From Simiduia agarivorans SA1 = DSM 21679 (lineage in GTDB: Bacteria > Pseudomonadota > Gammaproteobacteria > Pseudomonadales > Cellvibrionaceae), in NCBI RefSeq assembly GCF_000305785.2, contig NC_018868.3:2824001-2888000 (forward strand): a DNA stretch of 64,000 nucleotides, read 5' to 3'. Position numbers and translations under genes: made by a program. Below the pieces are notes generated by a model, which was not told the origin of the DNA, made no database searches, and saw nothing but the letters and a program-made list of their open reading frames with translations. The stretch's first letter is position 1; each line of letters opens with the position of its first letter. This document shows positions 33,527 to 42,550 of the stretch, in pieces.

Positions 33527-33865
33527 ATGGAAAGCATTGAAAAACTAAAGAACAGCTTAATCTCGTTATTCCCATCTTTTGCAGAAGAGCTGGTGGAGGA
33601 CGAGCCGGGAGAATTCGAGTATCGCGAGGAGCTAAGTCTTCATCATATTTGGCGATGCTTTAGCTATACGGCGTCAAAGGAATTGGTTCAGGCTGAGGTG
33701 AAAGTAATTAAATCTCTCGCTGAATTAGTAAACAAAAGTGTGGCTGCTGGCGGTGTTGAAGAAAATGCAGTATCCACCTGTTTTCTAGAGCACGCATCCC
33801 AAATTGGTGTTAAAAAGGCGCTTAAGCCTCATCTGTCGCAGCTAGCTAGGCAGGAGCTAAGATGA
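33527..33865 (+). CDS. Cassette 7: helical hypothetical protein
   Basis: A 112-residue, probably all-helical protein: LHHIWRCFSYTASKEL, KSLAELVNKSVAAGG, ENAVSTCFLEHASQIGVKKALKPHLS. The arrangement recalls the DUF7674 family, but the match is from memory and weak. Likely role unknown; small helical proteins of this sort are often immunity-like. Confidence 0.7.
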   Translation: MESIEKLKNSLISLFPSFAEELVEDEPGEFEYREELSLHHIWRCFSYTASKELVQAEVKVIKSLAELVNKSVAAGGVEENAVSTCFLEHASQIGVKKALKPHLSQLARQELR

Positions 33866-33874
33866 GAAAATCGT

Positions 33875-33951
33875 ATAACAAGGGCAGGCAAAGTGGGCCG
33901 CAAAAAACGCGGCCCGGACTCGCTATCGCTCGCCTTTGCTGCCGGCGTTAT
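33875..33951 (+). repeat. attC8
   Basis: ATAACAA to GCGTTAT, 77 bases, with GGGCCGC/GCGGCCC stem. Confidence 0.87.
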
Positions 33952-33975
33952 GTGTAAGCAATTGGGTATCAGCAG

Positions 33976-34200
33976 ATGTCATTTGATGAATTCTTAATGA
34001 AGAACGGATGGACGAAAGAAGATACCTCATTTTCTTATCATAAAGATGGATTCCGACTAGTGTTTGATACAAGTTCTTGGCTAGAGGTAGAAACAATGTC
34101 GGGTCAGAGAATATTTGACGTTCCTGTACCAGAAGAGCGTTTATACAAATGGACTGTAAATTTAATTGGGCACCTTTGTGCAACACATACTACTAGATAA
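33976..34200 (+). CDS. Cassette 8: small hypothetical protein
   Basis: A 74-residue protein, MSFDEFLMKNGWTKEDTSFSY then FRLVFDTSSWLEVETM; alternating polar and hydrophobic strands suggest a small beta structure followed by one helix. It has no signal peptide. Not recognised; the short length makes it less certain, but its position between attC8 and attC9 supports it. Confidence 0.62.
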   Translation: MSFDEFLMKNGWTKEDTSFSYHKDGFRLVFDTSSWLEVETMSGQRIFDVPVPEERLYKWTVNLIGHLCATHTTR

Positions 34201-34226
34201 TGAAAAGCAAATCTCAAAGATCACAC

Positions 34227-34339
34227 ATAACAATCAGCTCAACACGAAGCCCAACCTCCGCTTCACTACGCGGCTGGCCTTCGGCCATCTTAGCCGCTAC
34301 GCTCCGCTGACGGTTGTGCTCGTGTTAGCTGGGCGTTAT
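34227..34339 (+). repeat. attC9
   Basis: ATAACAA to GCGTTAT, 113 bases, a long attC with GGCTGGCCTTCGGCCATC and AGCACAACC-type pairing (AGCTCAACACGA with TCGTGTTAGCT). Confidence 0.85.
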
Positions 34340-34354
34340 GAGTAAAGGAATCAC

Positions 34355-34678
34355 GTGATAAAGATCACCTTTTTGATGTTTACTCTATTAAATGTTGCTG
34401 GCTGTGTAGGCACGATGTCTGGAGCATATGAGACATTTGCAGAGGATCTCGGAAGTTTAATTGGCAAAAGTTTCGAATCATCATATGTATACAATATTGG
34501 CTACCTCGCACAATTAAAACCGGATGAAATAAAGCCATTGACCAATGGCAACGAAATAAGGGTTTATGCAATTAATCCTCCAAGAATCCAAAAGTGTAAG
34601 GTACATATCGAGGTGGATATTAATAGCATTGTTGTCGGTGCAACTTCGGAGGGCCCAGAGTGTTGGCGTGCATATTAA
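34355..34678 (+). CDS. Cassette 9: small lipoprotein
   Basis: A 107-residue predicted lipoprotein: leader with lipobox NVAGC (Cys 17), then a stretch with VYNIGYLAQLKPDEIKPLTNGNEIRVYAINPPRIQKCKVHIEVD. Two further cysteines (KC and EC) may form a disulfide. The start is GTG at 34355; there is no other usable start before the leader. Family unknown; likely attached to the outer membrane. Confidence 0.72.
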   Translation: MIKITFLMFTLLNVAGCVGTMSGAYETFAEDLGSLIGKSFESSYVYNIGYLAQLKPDEIKPLTNGNEIRVYAINPPRIQKCKVHIEVDINSIVVGATSEGPECWRAY

Positions 34679-34690
34679 GCATCAATACTC

Positions 34691-34749
34691 ATAACAAAGT
34701 GCTGAAGAGCCGACGCGCGAAAAGCGCGCGCGTCTTAGCACGGCGTTAT
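34691..34749 (+). repeat. attC10
   Basis: 59 bases, identical to attC7 except for one base (GCTGAAGAGC instead of GCTCAAGAGC). Confidence 0.9.
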
Positions 34750-34770
34750 GAGTCCAATAAGCATTAGAGT

Positions 34771-35049
34771 ATGAAACTAGGAAAAATATATAAGGGAGTA
34801 TCCGTAGATGAGTTTCACGTAAAGCGCGAAGGTGGCTCGTTTACGGTAAGGTTTGAATTTAGCAGCTCAAATGAGAGTGTTAGAGCCACGCTTTTTGGGG
34901 TTCGTGATCCAGAAAACCTATGCGAGATTCTAAATGCAGATCGGCTATGGGTAGAAAAAGAAGAAAATAGCCAGGCTGGATTTGGAGTCTACACGTTAGG
35001 TGTATCCCATGAATATTTTACTGAAATAGTCTTCGATGCATTGTCGTAG
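34771..35049 (+). CDS. Cassette 10: hypothetical protein
   Basis: A 92-residue soluble protein: MKLGKIYKGVSVDEFHVKREGGSFTVRFEFSSS-type opening, ATLFGVRDPENLCEIL, then a C-terminal FGVYTLGVSHEYFTEIVFDAL. Strand-rich first half, helix at the end. No family is recognised. Confidence 0.68.
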   Translation: MKLGKIYKGVSVDEFHVKREGGSFTVRFEFSSSNESVRATLFGVRDPENLCEILNADRLWVEKEENSQAGFGVYTLGVSHEYFTEIVFDALS

Positions 35050-35112
35050 TCAAACTCATAACAAGCGACTGTGGTCCCAAGTCAAGCCTACCGCAACGTT
35101 TTCTTTGCTGGG

Positions 35113-36069
<957 letters not shown>

Positions 36070-36095
36070 GACTCACCCTTGCTACATTCGAGCTC

Positions 36096-36229
36096 GAGGC
36101 TCATTCGACTGTTCGAGTTAAAAGTAGGATCAGTGAGGCGCCCCTGCTTGTTAACGGGCTCGATGGTATCGGCGCCTTGCAGCCACCGGGCTACCTCACT
36201 GAATGTCTGTTGCTGCAGACATGAGCCTC
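36096..36229 (-). ncRNA. Candidate bridge RNA in the 5' region of the IS110 element
   Basis: Nested complementary arms: outer GAGGCTCAT (36096-36104) with ATGAGCCTC (36221-36229); inner TCAGTGAGG (36130-36138) with CCTCACTGA (36194-36202); and a hairpin ATGTCTG (36203-36209) with CAGACAT (36216-36222), which competes for two bases with the outer stem. The inner stem encloses a 55-base internal loop, as in known IS110 bridge RNAs. In that loop GCTTGTTA (36146-36153) is the reverse complement of TAACAAGC at the element-attC junction (35059-35066). Inference only. Confidence 0.45.
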
Positions 36230-36365
36230 ACCTTATCGCTTTAATAACAGGAAATGAAATCGTGTTATTTCAACCATACAAACGCAGCCACACCGGCCTA
36301 TCGGCCTCGACTCGCTACGCTCGCGTGTGCTGCGGGCGTTAAGCGGCTTCTACCAAGGAGATGAT

Positions 36366-36677
36366 GTGCCAGTCGGAGAAATTGCGGGGGAGATTATTGG
36401 TGGAACCTTTAGATTTATTGTAAGAGTTTTAGCCGAAATTGTATTTGAAATATGTGTTAAAGGTCCTGGCTATTTGGCCTGTAGGCCGTTTTCGCGTAAT
36501 GTAAATCCTGACAGCGCGCTAGTTGTTTTGGTTGGTTTTATTGGTTGGTCTTTTTTATTGTGTGCGTTCTATTTCGGTTATGAATTTGTTTCTATTCAAA
36601 TTGAAATTGATCGATGCTTAGACTCGGGCGGCAGTTATAATTATGAAATTGGTCAGTGCATTCAGTCTGGCGCTTAA
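36366..36677 (+). CDS. Cassette 11: small membrane protein
   Basis: A 103-residue protein starting at GTG 36366, chosen because AAGGAG (36355-36360) lies five bases before it. An amphipathic N-terminus (GEIAGEIIGGTFRFIVRVLAEIVFEICVKGPGYL) is followed by one strong membrane segment, DSALVVLVGFIGWSFLLCAFYFGYEF, and a short tail with two cysteines. No family is recognised by name. Confidence 0.72.
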   Translation: MPVGEIAGEIIGGTFRFIVRVLAEIVFEICVKGPGYLACRPFSRNVNPDSALVVLVGFIGWSFLLCAFYFGYEFVSIQIEIDRCLDSGGSYNYEIGQCIQSGA

Positions 36678-36759
36678 CAAGTGGCTTTTGGTTGCCACAC
36701 AAAAAACGTGCGGCGGGACGGCTACGCTGTCGCTCCGCCGCCCCAAAGCCAGGCGTTAT
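36674..36759 (+). repeat. attC13 (counting the reconstructed site as attC11 and keeping 12 unused)
   Basis: TTAACAA at 36674-36680 to GCGTTAT ending 36759, 86 bases; GGCGG/CCGCC stem. The TAA stop of cassette 11 is inside the R'' box. Confidence 0.85.
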
Positions 36760-36776
36760 ATTCCGGAGAAAAAGCA

Positions 36777-37361
36777 TTGAGCGAGTTCAAGTTTGAGCCA
36801 AAGCCAGAATCAGACTACCTTCCGTTAACTGCGCTGTGGAGTTCTGAGCTGGGTTTTTTAAAAAATATTAAATTTCTCATTCTAGAGGTTTTTTTTGGGG
36901 TTTCTATTACAGAGTTGCTGGCAGATACGAGCTCAGTCCAGCTCACAAAGGCAGGGCAAATATCTTCTTTAGAAATGTCGAAGTCTGACAATGGCTATAT
37001 TGAGAAAATCAGTAAGTTCATTCCGCCATCTTTGATGACAAAGGTCATGGAGCGGCAGTTGTGTGAAATGTTGTATGAAAAATACTTCAAAACTTATCAG
37101 TTTCTCACGCACCCTGAAGAGAACCTGCTTCCTTCGGGTTCTGAGAGGCCAGAACAAAACCCAGAGTTCTCGGATCCTACGTTATATCGCTTAAATAAGT
37201 TAAAAACTACGCAGCTTTCAGCGTATAGGGGTAAGTTAAATTTCATATGGACCACTACAGAAACATTGGTAGCTACAGTCACCTGGATCTCCACTAATTC
37301 ACTTGAGATAACATTGCTTCTCACGGGGCTTGTAGAGCTCGCGAAGAGGTTCAGAATATAA
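36777..37361 (+). CDS. Cassette 12: hypothetical protein with a C-terminal hydrophobic segment
   Basis: A 194-residue protein from TTG 36777; GGAG at 36765-36768 lies eight bases before it, whereas the open frame further upstream runs through attC13. The N-terminal half is mixed, a basic helical region (IPPSLMTKVMERQLCEMLYEKYFKTYQFL) occurs in the middle, and the last 35 residues (TLVATVTWISTNSLEITLLLTGLVELAKRF) could be membrane-embedded. Not recognised. The stop overlaps the attC14 R'' box. Confidence 0.7.
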   Translation: MSEFKFEPKPESDYLPLTALWSSELGFLKNIKFLILEVFFGVSITELLADTSSVQLTKAGQISSLEMSKSDNGYIEKISKFIPPSLMTKVMERQLCEMLYEKYFKTYQFLTHPEENLLPSGSERPEQNPEFSDPTLYRLNKLKTTQLSAYRGKLNFIWTTTETLVATVTWISTNSLEITLLLTGLVELAKRFRI

Positions 37362-37470
37362 CAATGCGCAGCAGAAGGACGTCTTACTTTATGCACTTTA
37401 TGTGCAGTCGCTTCGCTTCATTTTTGCACATAAAGTGCACAAAGCAAGCCGCCCCTGTGCGCGGCGTTAT
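37358..37470 (+). repeat. attC14
   Basis: ATAACAA to GCGTTAT, 113 bases; a long site with GCACTTTATGTGC and TGCACATAAAGTGCA hairpins and GCGCAGCAG near the 5' side. Confidence 0.85.
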
Positions 37471-37491
37471 GAGTATTAAGTGAGGAGAATC

Positions 37492-38202
37492 ATGAGAATA
37501 ATATACGTAGGAATTGCCTGTTTACTTCTTCAGGCGTGCGCCACTGTCGGATCCGTAGATCGGCCAGGGAGTTACTATCAGGAAGCCTCCGGCAGCTCCA
37601 CTGATGGATTAGTCGAAGGCGCCATCTTTGGGGATGATGATAAGAAGATAAACGAGCTGCTAAATTATCAAGTTAAACTGCCCGAAAAGAATAGAATAGC
37701 AATTCTCAAGCTCAGTGCTGACAATTACTGGCGATTTTACTCAAACGACTTTACTCAATTGAATGATTTATTGGTTGAATCTCTAATTACTAAGCTCAGA
37801 GCATCAAGCCGGGTATATGACGCGTCATTCTTGCCCGCAATGCTGGTTTCTGAAAAGAGAACCGTCCCGGTCTTACGAGAGGCTGCCGCACGCTTCCAGG
37901 CTGATTTATTGCTGGCTTATAGAAGCTCCTGTCAGTCTTACCAAAAATATAGATTCATCGATCCTAATGAAAGTAAGTCATATTGCTCGGTCGAGGCGGT
38001 GTTGCTGGATATTCGTTCTGGAATAATAGTGAAATCTGTCGTGAGCACAGAGGATTTCACCACAAGGAAATCTGCTAACGATACAAATTTCAATGAAACA
38101 ATCAAGAAGGTTGAGCTAGAGGCAGTGGCAAAGGCTCTCGGTAATGTAGCCAATGAAATAGTAGTTTTTATGAACAATGTACCAAGACTCAAAAACTCAT
38201 AA
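37492..38202 (+). CDS. Cassette 13: 236-residue lipoprotein
   Basis: The largest cassette protein. The leader MRIIYVGIACLLLQAC has lipobox LLQAC (Cys 16). The mature part holds an alpha/beta pattern, RIAILKLSADNYWRFYSNDFTQLNDLLVESLITKLRASSRVYDASFLPAMLV then LREAAARFQADLLLAYRSSCQSYQKYR, reminiscent of TolB-N/CsgG-type lipoproteins that collect in the outer membrane. This likeness is tentative. GAGGAG precedes ATG 37492, which is favoured over a start at 37480. Confidence 0.78.
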   Translation: MRIIYVGIACLLLQACATVGSVDRPGSYYQEASGSSTDGLVEGAIFGDDDKKINELLNYQVKLPEKNRIAILKLSADNYWRFYSNDFTQLNDLLVESLITKLRASSRVYDASFLPAMLVSEKRTVPVLREAAARFQADLLLAYRSSCQSYQKYRFIDPNESKSYCSVEAVLLDIRSGIIVKSVVSTEDFTTRKSANDTNFNETIKKVELEAVAKALGNVANEIVVFMNNVPRLKNS

Positions 38203-38269
38203 CAATTCAATCCAGCAAGTGCCCTTCGGGCAGGGGCGCGCTAAAGCGCGCCCCTGTTTGAGGCGTTAA
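38199..38269 (+). repeat. attC15
   Basis: ATAACAA to GCGTTAA, 71 bases, with the strong stem GGGGCGCGCT/AGCGCGCCCC. Confidence 0.88.
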
Positions 38270-38274
38270 CACAT

Positions 38275-38799
38275 ATGAAGCATAAAAAATTTATACCTCT
38301 TCTCTTTGTGGTTTGTACTTTCGCTACAGCGCAAGAGGTATACGACATTCCTGTAGGCTCTTCACTTGAGTACTCGCACTCTGCTTATGGGGGGATGTGG
38401 GATTATTTTTCAGGTGACCACCTTATTTCTTCTAAATATACAATACAGGCGTCGTTTAACTCCTCTGACCAAAGTGGATTGATTGTTATTCTAACCCCTG
38501 ATTCAGAAGAGATTAGCAAGCTACCAATTCCAGTTAAGATCAAGCCAATTCCTGCGAAGAAAATTTCGATCAATAATTCTGGCGAAATAGCCAAAAAACT
38601 AGCAACACAATCAGAGCTAGATAAGGTAATGGTATTACAAGAGGATCCCTATGTAATTGTAGGTGAGGGGCAGTTCTTGATTACCAGTTTTTCAACGGGC
38701 ATTGAGTGTGACTATCGAGAATACAACGCAACGATTATTGCTGTTATTCAGACTCTTGATGTCGCGAAAGGTGTCGGGAAAAAAGTTAATATTTGTTAA
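38275..38799 (+). CDS. Cassette 14: secreted hypothetical protein
   Basis: A 174-residue protein with a signal peptide (MKHKKFIPLLFVVCTFATAQ). The mature part is strand-rich: VYDIPVGSSLEYSHSAYGGMWDYFSGDHLISSKYTIQASF, then VGEGQFLITSFSTGIECDYREYNATIIAVI with two cysteines. No family is recognised. Probably periplasmic. Its TAA stop forms part of the last attC. Confidence 0.73.
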   Translation: MKHKKFIPLLFVVCTFATAQEVYDIPVGSSLEYSHSAYGGMWDYFSGDHLISSKYTIQASFNSSDQSGLIVILTPDSEEISKLPIPVKIKPIPAKKISINNSGEIAKKLATQSELDKVMVLQEDPYVIVGEGQFLITSFSTGIECDYREYNATIIAVIQTLDVAKGVGKKVNIC

Positions 38800-38853
38800 C
38801 AAACGCAACAAAACCGGCCTATCTGCCTCGACTCGCTTTGCTTGCGTTTTATA
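38796..38853 (+). repeat. attC16, decayed right end
   Basis: TTAACAAACGCAAC at the left and GACTCGCTTTGCTTGCG inside are typical, but the right side reads GCGTTTTATAAC in place of GGGCGTTAT. This marks the degenerate end of the array, 40 bases before the rep gene. Confidence 0.75.
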
Positions 38854-38893
38854 ACTCCAAAAACTTAAGGCAGTCGGCGGATTGGCCGGGCCT

Positions 38894-40915
38894 TTATTTC
38901 TTCAACATGTCCAACAAGCTCCCCAGCATGGCGCTGCCCTGTGCGCGGTTGACTTCGGGGTTGTGCTGGCCAAGCCCTTCTGAAACTACGTCTTCTTCCG
39001 GTAGTTCGTCCAGAAAACGTGAATAGGAGGTTTCGATAATTTCGCCGTATTGTTTGCGCTTTGCGGCCCAGGTCATGGTCAGGGTTTTCTGAGCGCGGGT
39101 GATGCCCACGTAAGTGAGTCGGCGCTCTTCTTCGATGTTGTCTTCTTCGATGCTGGTGCGGTGGGGCAGCAGGTCTTCTTCCATGCCCACCATGAACACA
39201 TGGGGGTATTCCAGACCTTTCGACGCGTGCAGTGTCATGAGTTGGACCTGGTCGCCGAGGTCTTCCTCTTCTTGCCGTTCGAGCATATCGCGCAGCATGA
39301 GCTTGGCGATGGCGTCTTCTACGGTGAGTTCGTCGTCATCTGCTTTTTGTAAAATGGCCTTGATGGAGTCCAACAGGTACCAGACGTTTTCCATGCGCCG
39401 CTCGGCCACTTTCGGTGCCGAGGCATTCTGGTGCAGCCAGCCTTCGTAATCGATATCTTCCACCAATTGCTTGAGTGCGCCTACCGGGTCATCGCCCCGG
39501 CAGTTCTCACCCATTTGCAGTACCCAGTGATGAAAGCGACGGATGCGTTCGAGGCTGGCTTCGGGCATGTGTTCGCCCAGCCCGATTTCACCACAGGCAT
39601 TGAACATGGAGATGTGGCGCTCGTTGGCATAGTGGCCAATGGCTTCCAGGGTACTGGGTCCGATTTGCCGGCGCGGTGTGTTAATGATGCGCAGGAAGGC
39701 GTTGTCGTCATCGGGGTTGACGATCAGACGTAAATAGCTCATCACGTCTTTGATTTCGGCGCGGGCGAAAAAACTGGTGCCGCCAGAAATGGTGTAGGGA
39801 ATCTGGTGGGCCTGCAGTTTAATTTCCAGCAGGCGTGCCTGGTGGTTGCCGCGATAGAGAATCGCAAAGTCGGAAAATTTCGCCTGTCGCTTTAATCGCT
39901 GCGACAAAATTTCCATGGCTACCCGTTCGGATTCGGCATCCTCATTAGCGCAGCGGATCACGCGAATGGGCTCGCCCAAACCCATTTCGGACCAGAGCGC
40001 TTTATCAAATTCGTGCGGGTTGTGGGCAATCAGGTGGTTGGCTACGCGCAGAATCCGGCTGGTGGAACGATAGTTTTGTTCCAGCTTGATCAGCGACAGG
40101 GAGGGAAAATCCTTTTTAAGCAGCGAAAGATTTTCGGGACGCGCGCCGCGCCAGGCGTAGATGGACTGATCGTCATCGCCCACCACGGTGAGCCCGCCGC
40201 GGTCGCCCACAATGAGTTTTACCAAAAGGTACTGGCTGGAGTTGGTGTCCTGATATTCGTCTACCAACAGATAGCGGATTTTGCGGCGCCATTTCTCCAG
40301 GACTTCCGGTTGCTCGGAAAAAAGCCGGACCGGGGTAAGGATCAGGTCGTCAAAGTCCACCGCATTGTAGGCGCGCAGGGCCTGGTTGTAGCGGCGGTAG
40401 ATCTCGGCAATCTGAGCTTCGCCCGGGCTCGCAGCTTTACTGGCGGCCATGGCCGGAATCACCAGGTCGTTTTTCCAGTTGGAAATCTGGTTGGCAACCA
40501 GGTCCAGGTGATCGGAGTCGAGGTCGCCGTCTTTGAGCATCAGTTCTTTCAATAACGCGCGTGCGTCTTCTGCATCAAAAATGGAAAAACTGGCTTTCAT
40601 GCCCAGCGCTTTGTGTTCGCGCCGGATGATATTGAGGCCCAGGTTGTGAAAGGTGGACACGGTAAGGCCGCGTGCGGCAGAGCCTTTTACCAGGCCCCCT
40701 ACCCGCTCTTTCATTTCCCGCGAGGCCTTGTTGGTAAAGGTCACCGCGGCGATGTGGCGCGCGGGCATGCCGCACTCTTCAATCAGGTAAGCGATCTTGC
40801 GGGTGATTACGCTGGTTTTGCCTGAACCCGCACCGGCCAGCACCAGGCAGGGGCCGTCGATGTGCAACACCGCCTCTTTCTGGCGAGGGTTGAGTTTGGC
40901 GAGATGGGCCGACAT
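38894..40915 (-). CDS. rep: ATP-dependent DNA helicase Rep
   Basis: Superfamily 1A 3'-5' helicase that clears proteins from DNA ahead of forks. 673 residues, the same length as E. coli Rep. The motifs are complete: Walker A LAGAGSGKTSVI, AVTFTNKASREMKERV (Ia), LLVDEYQDTNSSQY (II), VVGDDDQSIYAWRGA (III), LEQNYRSTSRIL (IV), MTLHASKGLEYPHVF (V), and EEERRLTYVGITRAQ (VI). It reads toward the end of the cassette array. Confidence 0.96.
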   Translation of the reverse strand: MSAHLAKLNPRQKEAVLHIDGPCLVLAGAGSGKTSVITRKIAYLIEECGMPARHIAAVTFTNKASREMKERVGGLVKGSAARGLTVSTFHNLGLNIIRREHKALGMKASFSIFDAEDARALLKELMLKDGDLDSDHLDLVANQISNWKNDLVIPAMAASKAASPGEAQIAEIYRRYNQALRAYNAVDFDDLILTPVRLFSEQPEVLEKWRRKIRYLLVDEYQDTNSSQYLLVKLIVGDRGGLTVVGDDDQSIYAWRGARPENLSLLKKDFPSLSLIKLEQNYRSTSRILRVANHLIAHNPHEFDKALWSEMGLGEPIRVIRCANEDAESERVAMEILSQRLKRQAKFSDFAILYRGNHQARLLEIKLQAHQIPYTISGGTSFFARAEIKDVMSYLRLIVNPDDDNAFLRIINTPRRQIGPSTLEAIGHYANERHISMFNACGEIGLGEHMPEASLERIRRFHHWVLQMGENCRGDDPVGALKQLVEDIDYEGWLHQNASAPKVAERRMENVWYLLDSIKAILQKADDDELTVEDAIAKLMLRDMLERQEEEDLGDQVQLMTLHASKGLEYPHVFMVGMEEDLLPHRTSIEEDNIEEERRLTYVGITRAQKTLTMTWAAKRKQYGEIIETSYSRFLDELPEEDVVSEGLGQHNPEVNRAQGSAMLGSLLDMLKK

Positions 40916-40918
40916 GAC

Positions 40919-42361
40919 TTACCACTGGCACCGGTAAAAATGATAAACGCGCGCAATGCCTTTATTGAGGTAGACAGGCAGACTGTCCACCCAGGTGCAT
41001 TCGGCTGCCTCAGATTGAATCTCGGGTGCTTCGGTCCGTTTGCTGGGGCGCACTAAAAGGCCCCGATCGCCGGGCGCGAAATGACCGAACCATTGGCTGT
41101 ATTGCGAGGTTTCGTGTTTCATGTCACGCACAACCACGGGCCGGCCGTACCAGGCCAGGGGCTCGGCGTGGTGCCAGTTCTGTACCGCCAGGGTCGGTTG
41201 TGGTTCGGTATCGGCAAGTTCTTGTCGCCATTCATTCAACAATTGATTCGCCCGCTCACTGGCCGGTGGCCATCCACTGATCTTACCCAGAGGGTGTTTG
41301 AAGTCTTTAAAGCTCAGCCAGGGTGCGGCGATGAGCAGCGCGAAAACGAGAGACAACAATATGCCCCAGGTGTAAACCGCGCGCCGCAACCAGAGCTTGT
41401 GCCAAAGGGTGCGCAATTGTAAGGCCATGAGTGGTGCGAGCAATAACCAGGCGCTGTAGGTCCAATGCTCAGAGCTGCGGCCTGCACCGGCCTGATAGGC
41501 GAACAACAGTAACAATGGCGCGGCCCAACACCAAAGGCGGGCCCTGGCGTGCTGGTGGCCGGGCTGTTGAACCGGTAAAAAAGCCAGTAATACCAGGGGC
41601 GAATAGGCGATCAATTGGTTCGCCAGTGCTTGCGCCATGTGCGGGAGAGACCACCCGTCTCCGCCCTGGTATTCCATCTGAAAGGTAAAGCTGATCCAGT
41701 CGTGCTGGTAGTTCCACCACAGCACGGGCAGGACGCACAGGCCGCCCACCACGGCCGCCAGCCACAGTTTGGGTTGTGCCAGCCAGCGCAGGTGCCGGTG
41801 CTGGTGCCACAACACCAAAGCCAGGGAAACCACCAGCGTGACCGCCGTGTACTTGGACAGCCCGGCCAACCCGATACACAGGCCCATCAGCAGCCAGTCG
41901 CGCCAGCGCTGTTGCTCCAGGATATTCAGGCAACACCAGAATGTAAGCAGGCTGAACAGCATCAACGGCAGGTCGGGTGCGGCCATAAAGCCGATGTGGG
42001 AGATGGGAATAAGCTGCACCACCCAGGCGGTGGTGCGGTCAATGCCGGGCTGATCCGGGAACAGCCTCAGCGCCAGTAACACAAGCAGGTATTGGGTGCC
42101 GAGGGTGATGCCGATGGGTATCAGGCGCTGTGCCATATCGGCATGGGAGACGAGTTGCACCAACCCTTGCAACCAGCCCATTAAAGGCGGGTGATCCACA
42201 TAGGAGAGCTGCCAGTGCACACCGTAGAGGGCGTAATGGGCCTCAAACAGCGCCAGAGGCAAGCTCGCCGCCAGTATGAGGTGAACCAGGGCAAAGCCCA
42301 GCAGCACTTTGTGGGTTGTGGGGTGTATCACGGCACCTTCGGCTCCAGCAAAACACAGCAT
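40919..42361 (-). CDS. GT39 (ArnT/PMT-like) glycosyltransferase
   Basis: A 480-residue membrane enzyme with about ten hydrophobic segments that transfers sugars from a polyprenyl-phosphate donor. The first periplasmic loop carries the family motif LSYVDHPPLMGWLQ, with the acidic catalytic residue just before HPPL; MAAPDLPLMLF and GLCIGLAGLSKYTAVTLV are also typical. The acceptor is unknown. The ATG at 42361 is used; a GTG at 42331 (VIHPTTHK) with AAGG upstream would remove ten residues. It starts 3 bases upstream of rep on the same strand. Confidence 0.87.
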   Translation of the reverse strand: MLCFAGAEGAVIHPTTHKVLLGFALVHLILAASLPLALFEAHYALYGVHWQLSYVDHPPLMGWLQGLVQLVSHADMAQRLIPIGITLGTQYLLVLLALRLFPDQPGIDRTTAWVVQLIPISHIGFMAAPDLPLMLFSLLTFWCCLNILEQQRWRDWLLMGLCIGLAGLSKYTAVTLVVSLALVLWHQHRHLRWLAQPKLWLAAVVGGLCVLPVLWWNYQHDWISFTFQMEYQGGDGWSLPHMAQALANQLIAYSPLVLLAFLPVQQPGHQHARARLWCWAAPLLLLFAYQAGAGRSSEHWTYSAWLLLAPLMALQLRTLWHKLWLRRAVYTWGILLSLVFALLIAAPWLSFKDFKHPLGKISGWPPASERANQLLNEWRQELADTEPQPTLAVQNWHHAEPLAWYGRPVVVRDMKHETSQYSQWFGHFAPGDRGLLVRPSKRTEAPEIQSEAAECTWVDSLPVYLNKGIARVYHFYRCQW

Positions 42362-42550
42362 GCTATCAGTGTTACCCCACTACATCACCACCTGTACCCT
42401 GCCCTTATAGTAAAAAAGTATGAAATTCCATTTCGTTCCACTAATTCGTCATATCAGCCGAAAAAATTTCTCCCAGACCGCGTCTGTGGGTATAGTTGTG
42501 TCACAAGGCCTACATTTAACAACAATCTCGCCTTGCTTTGATTACGCAGG

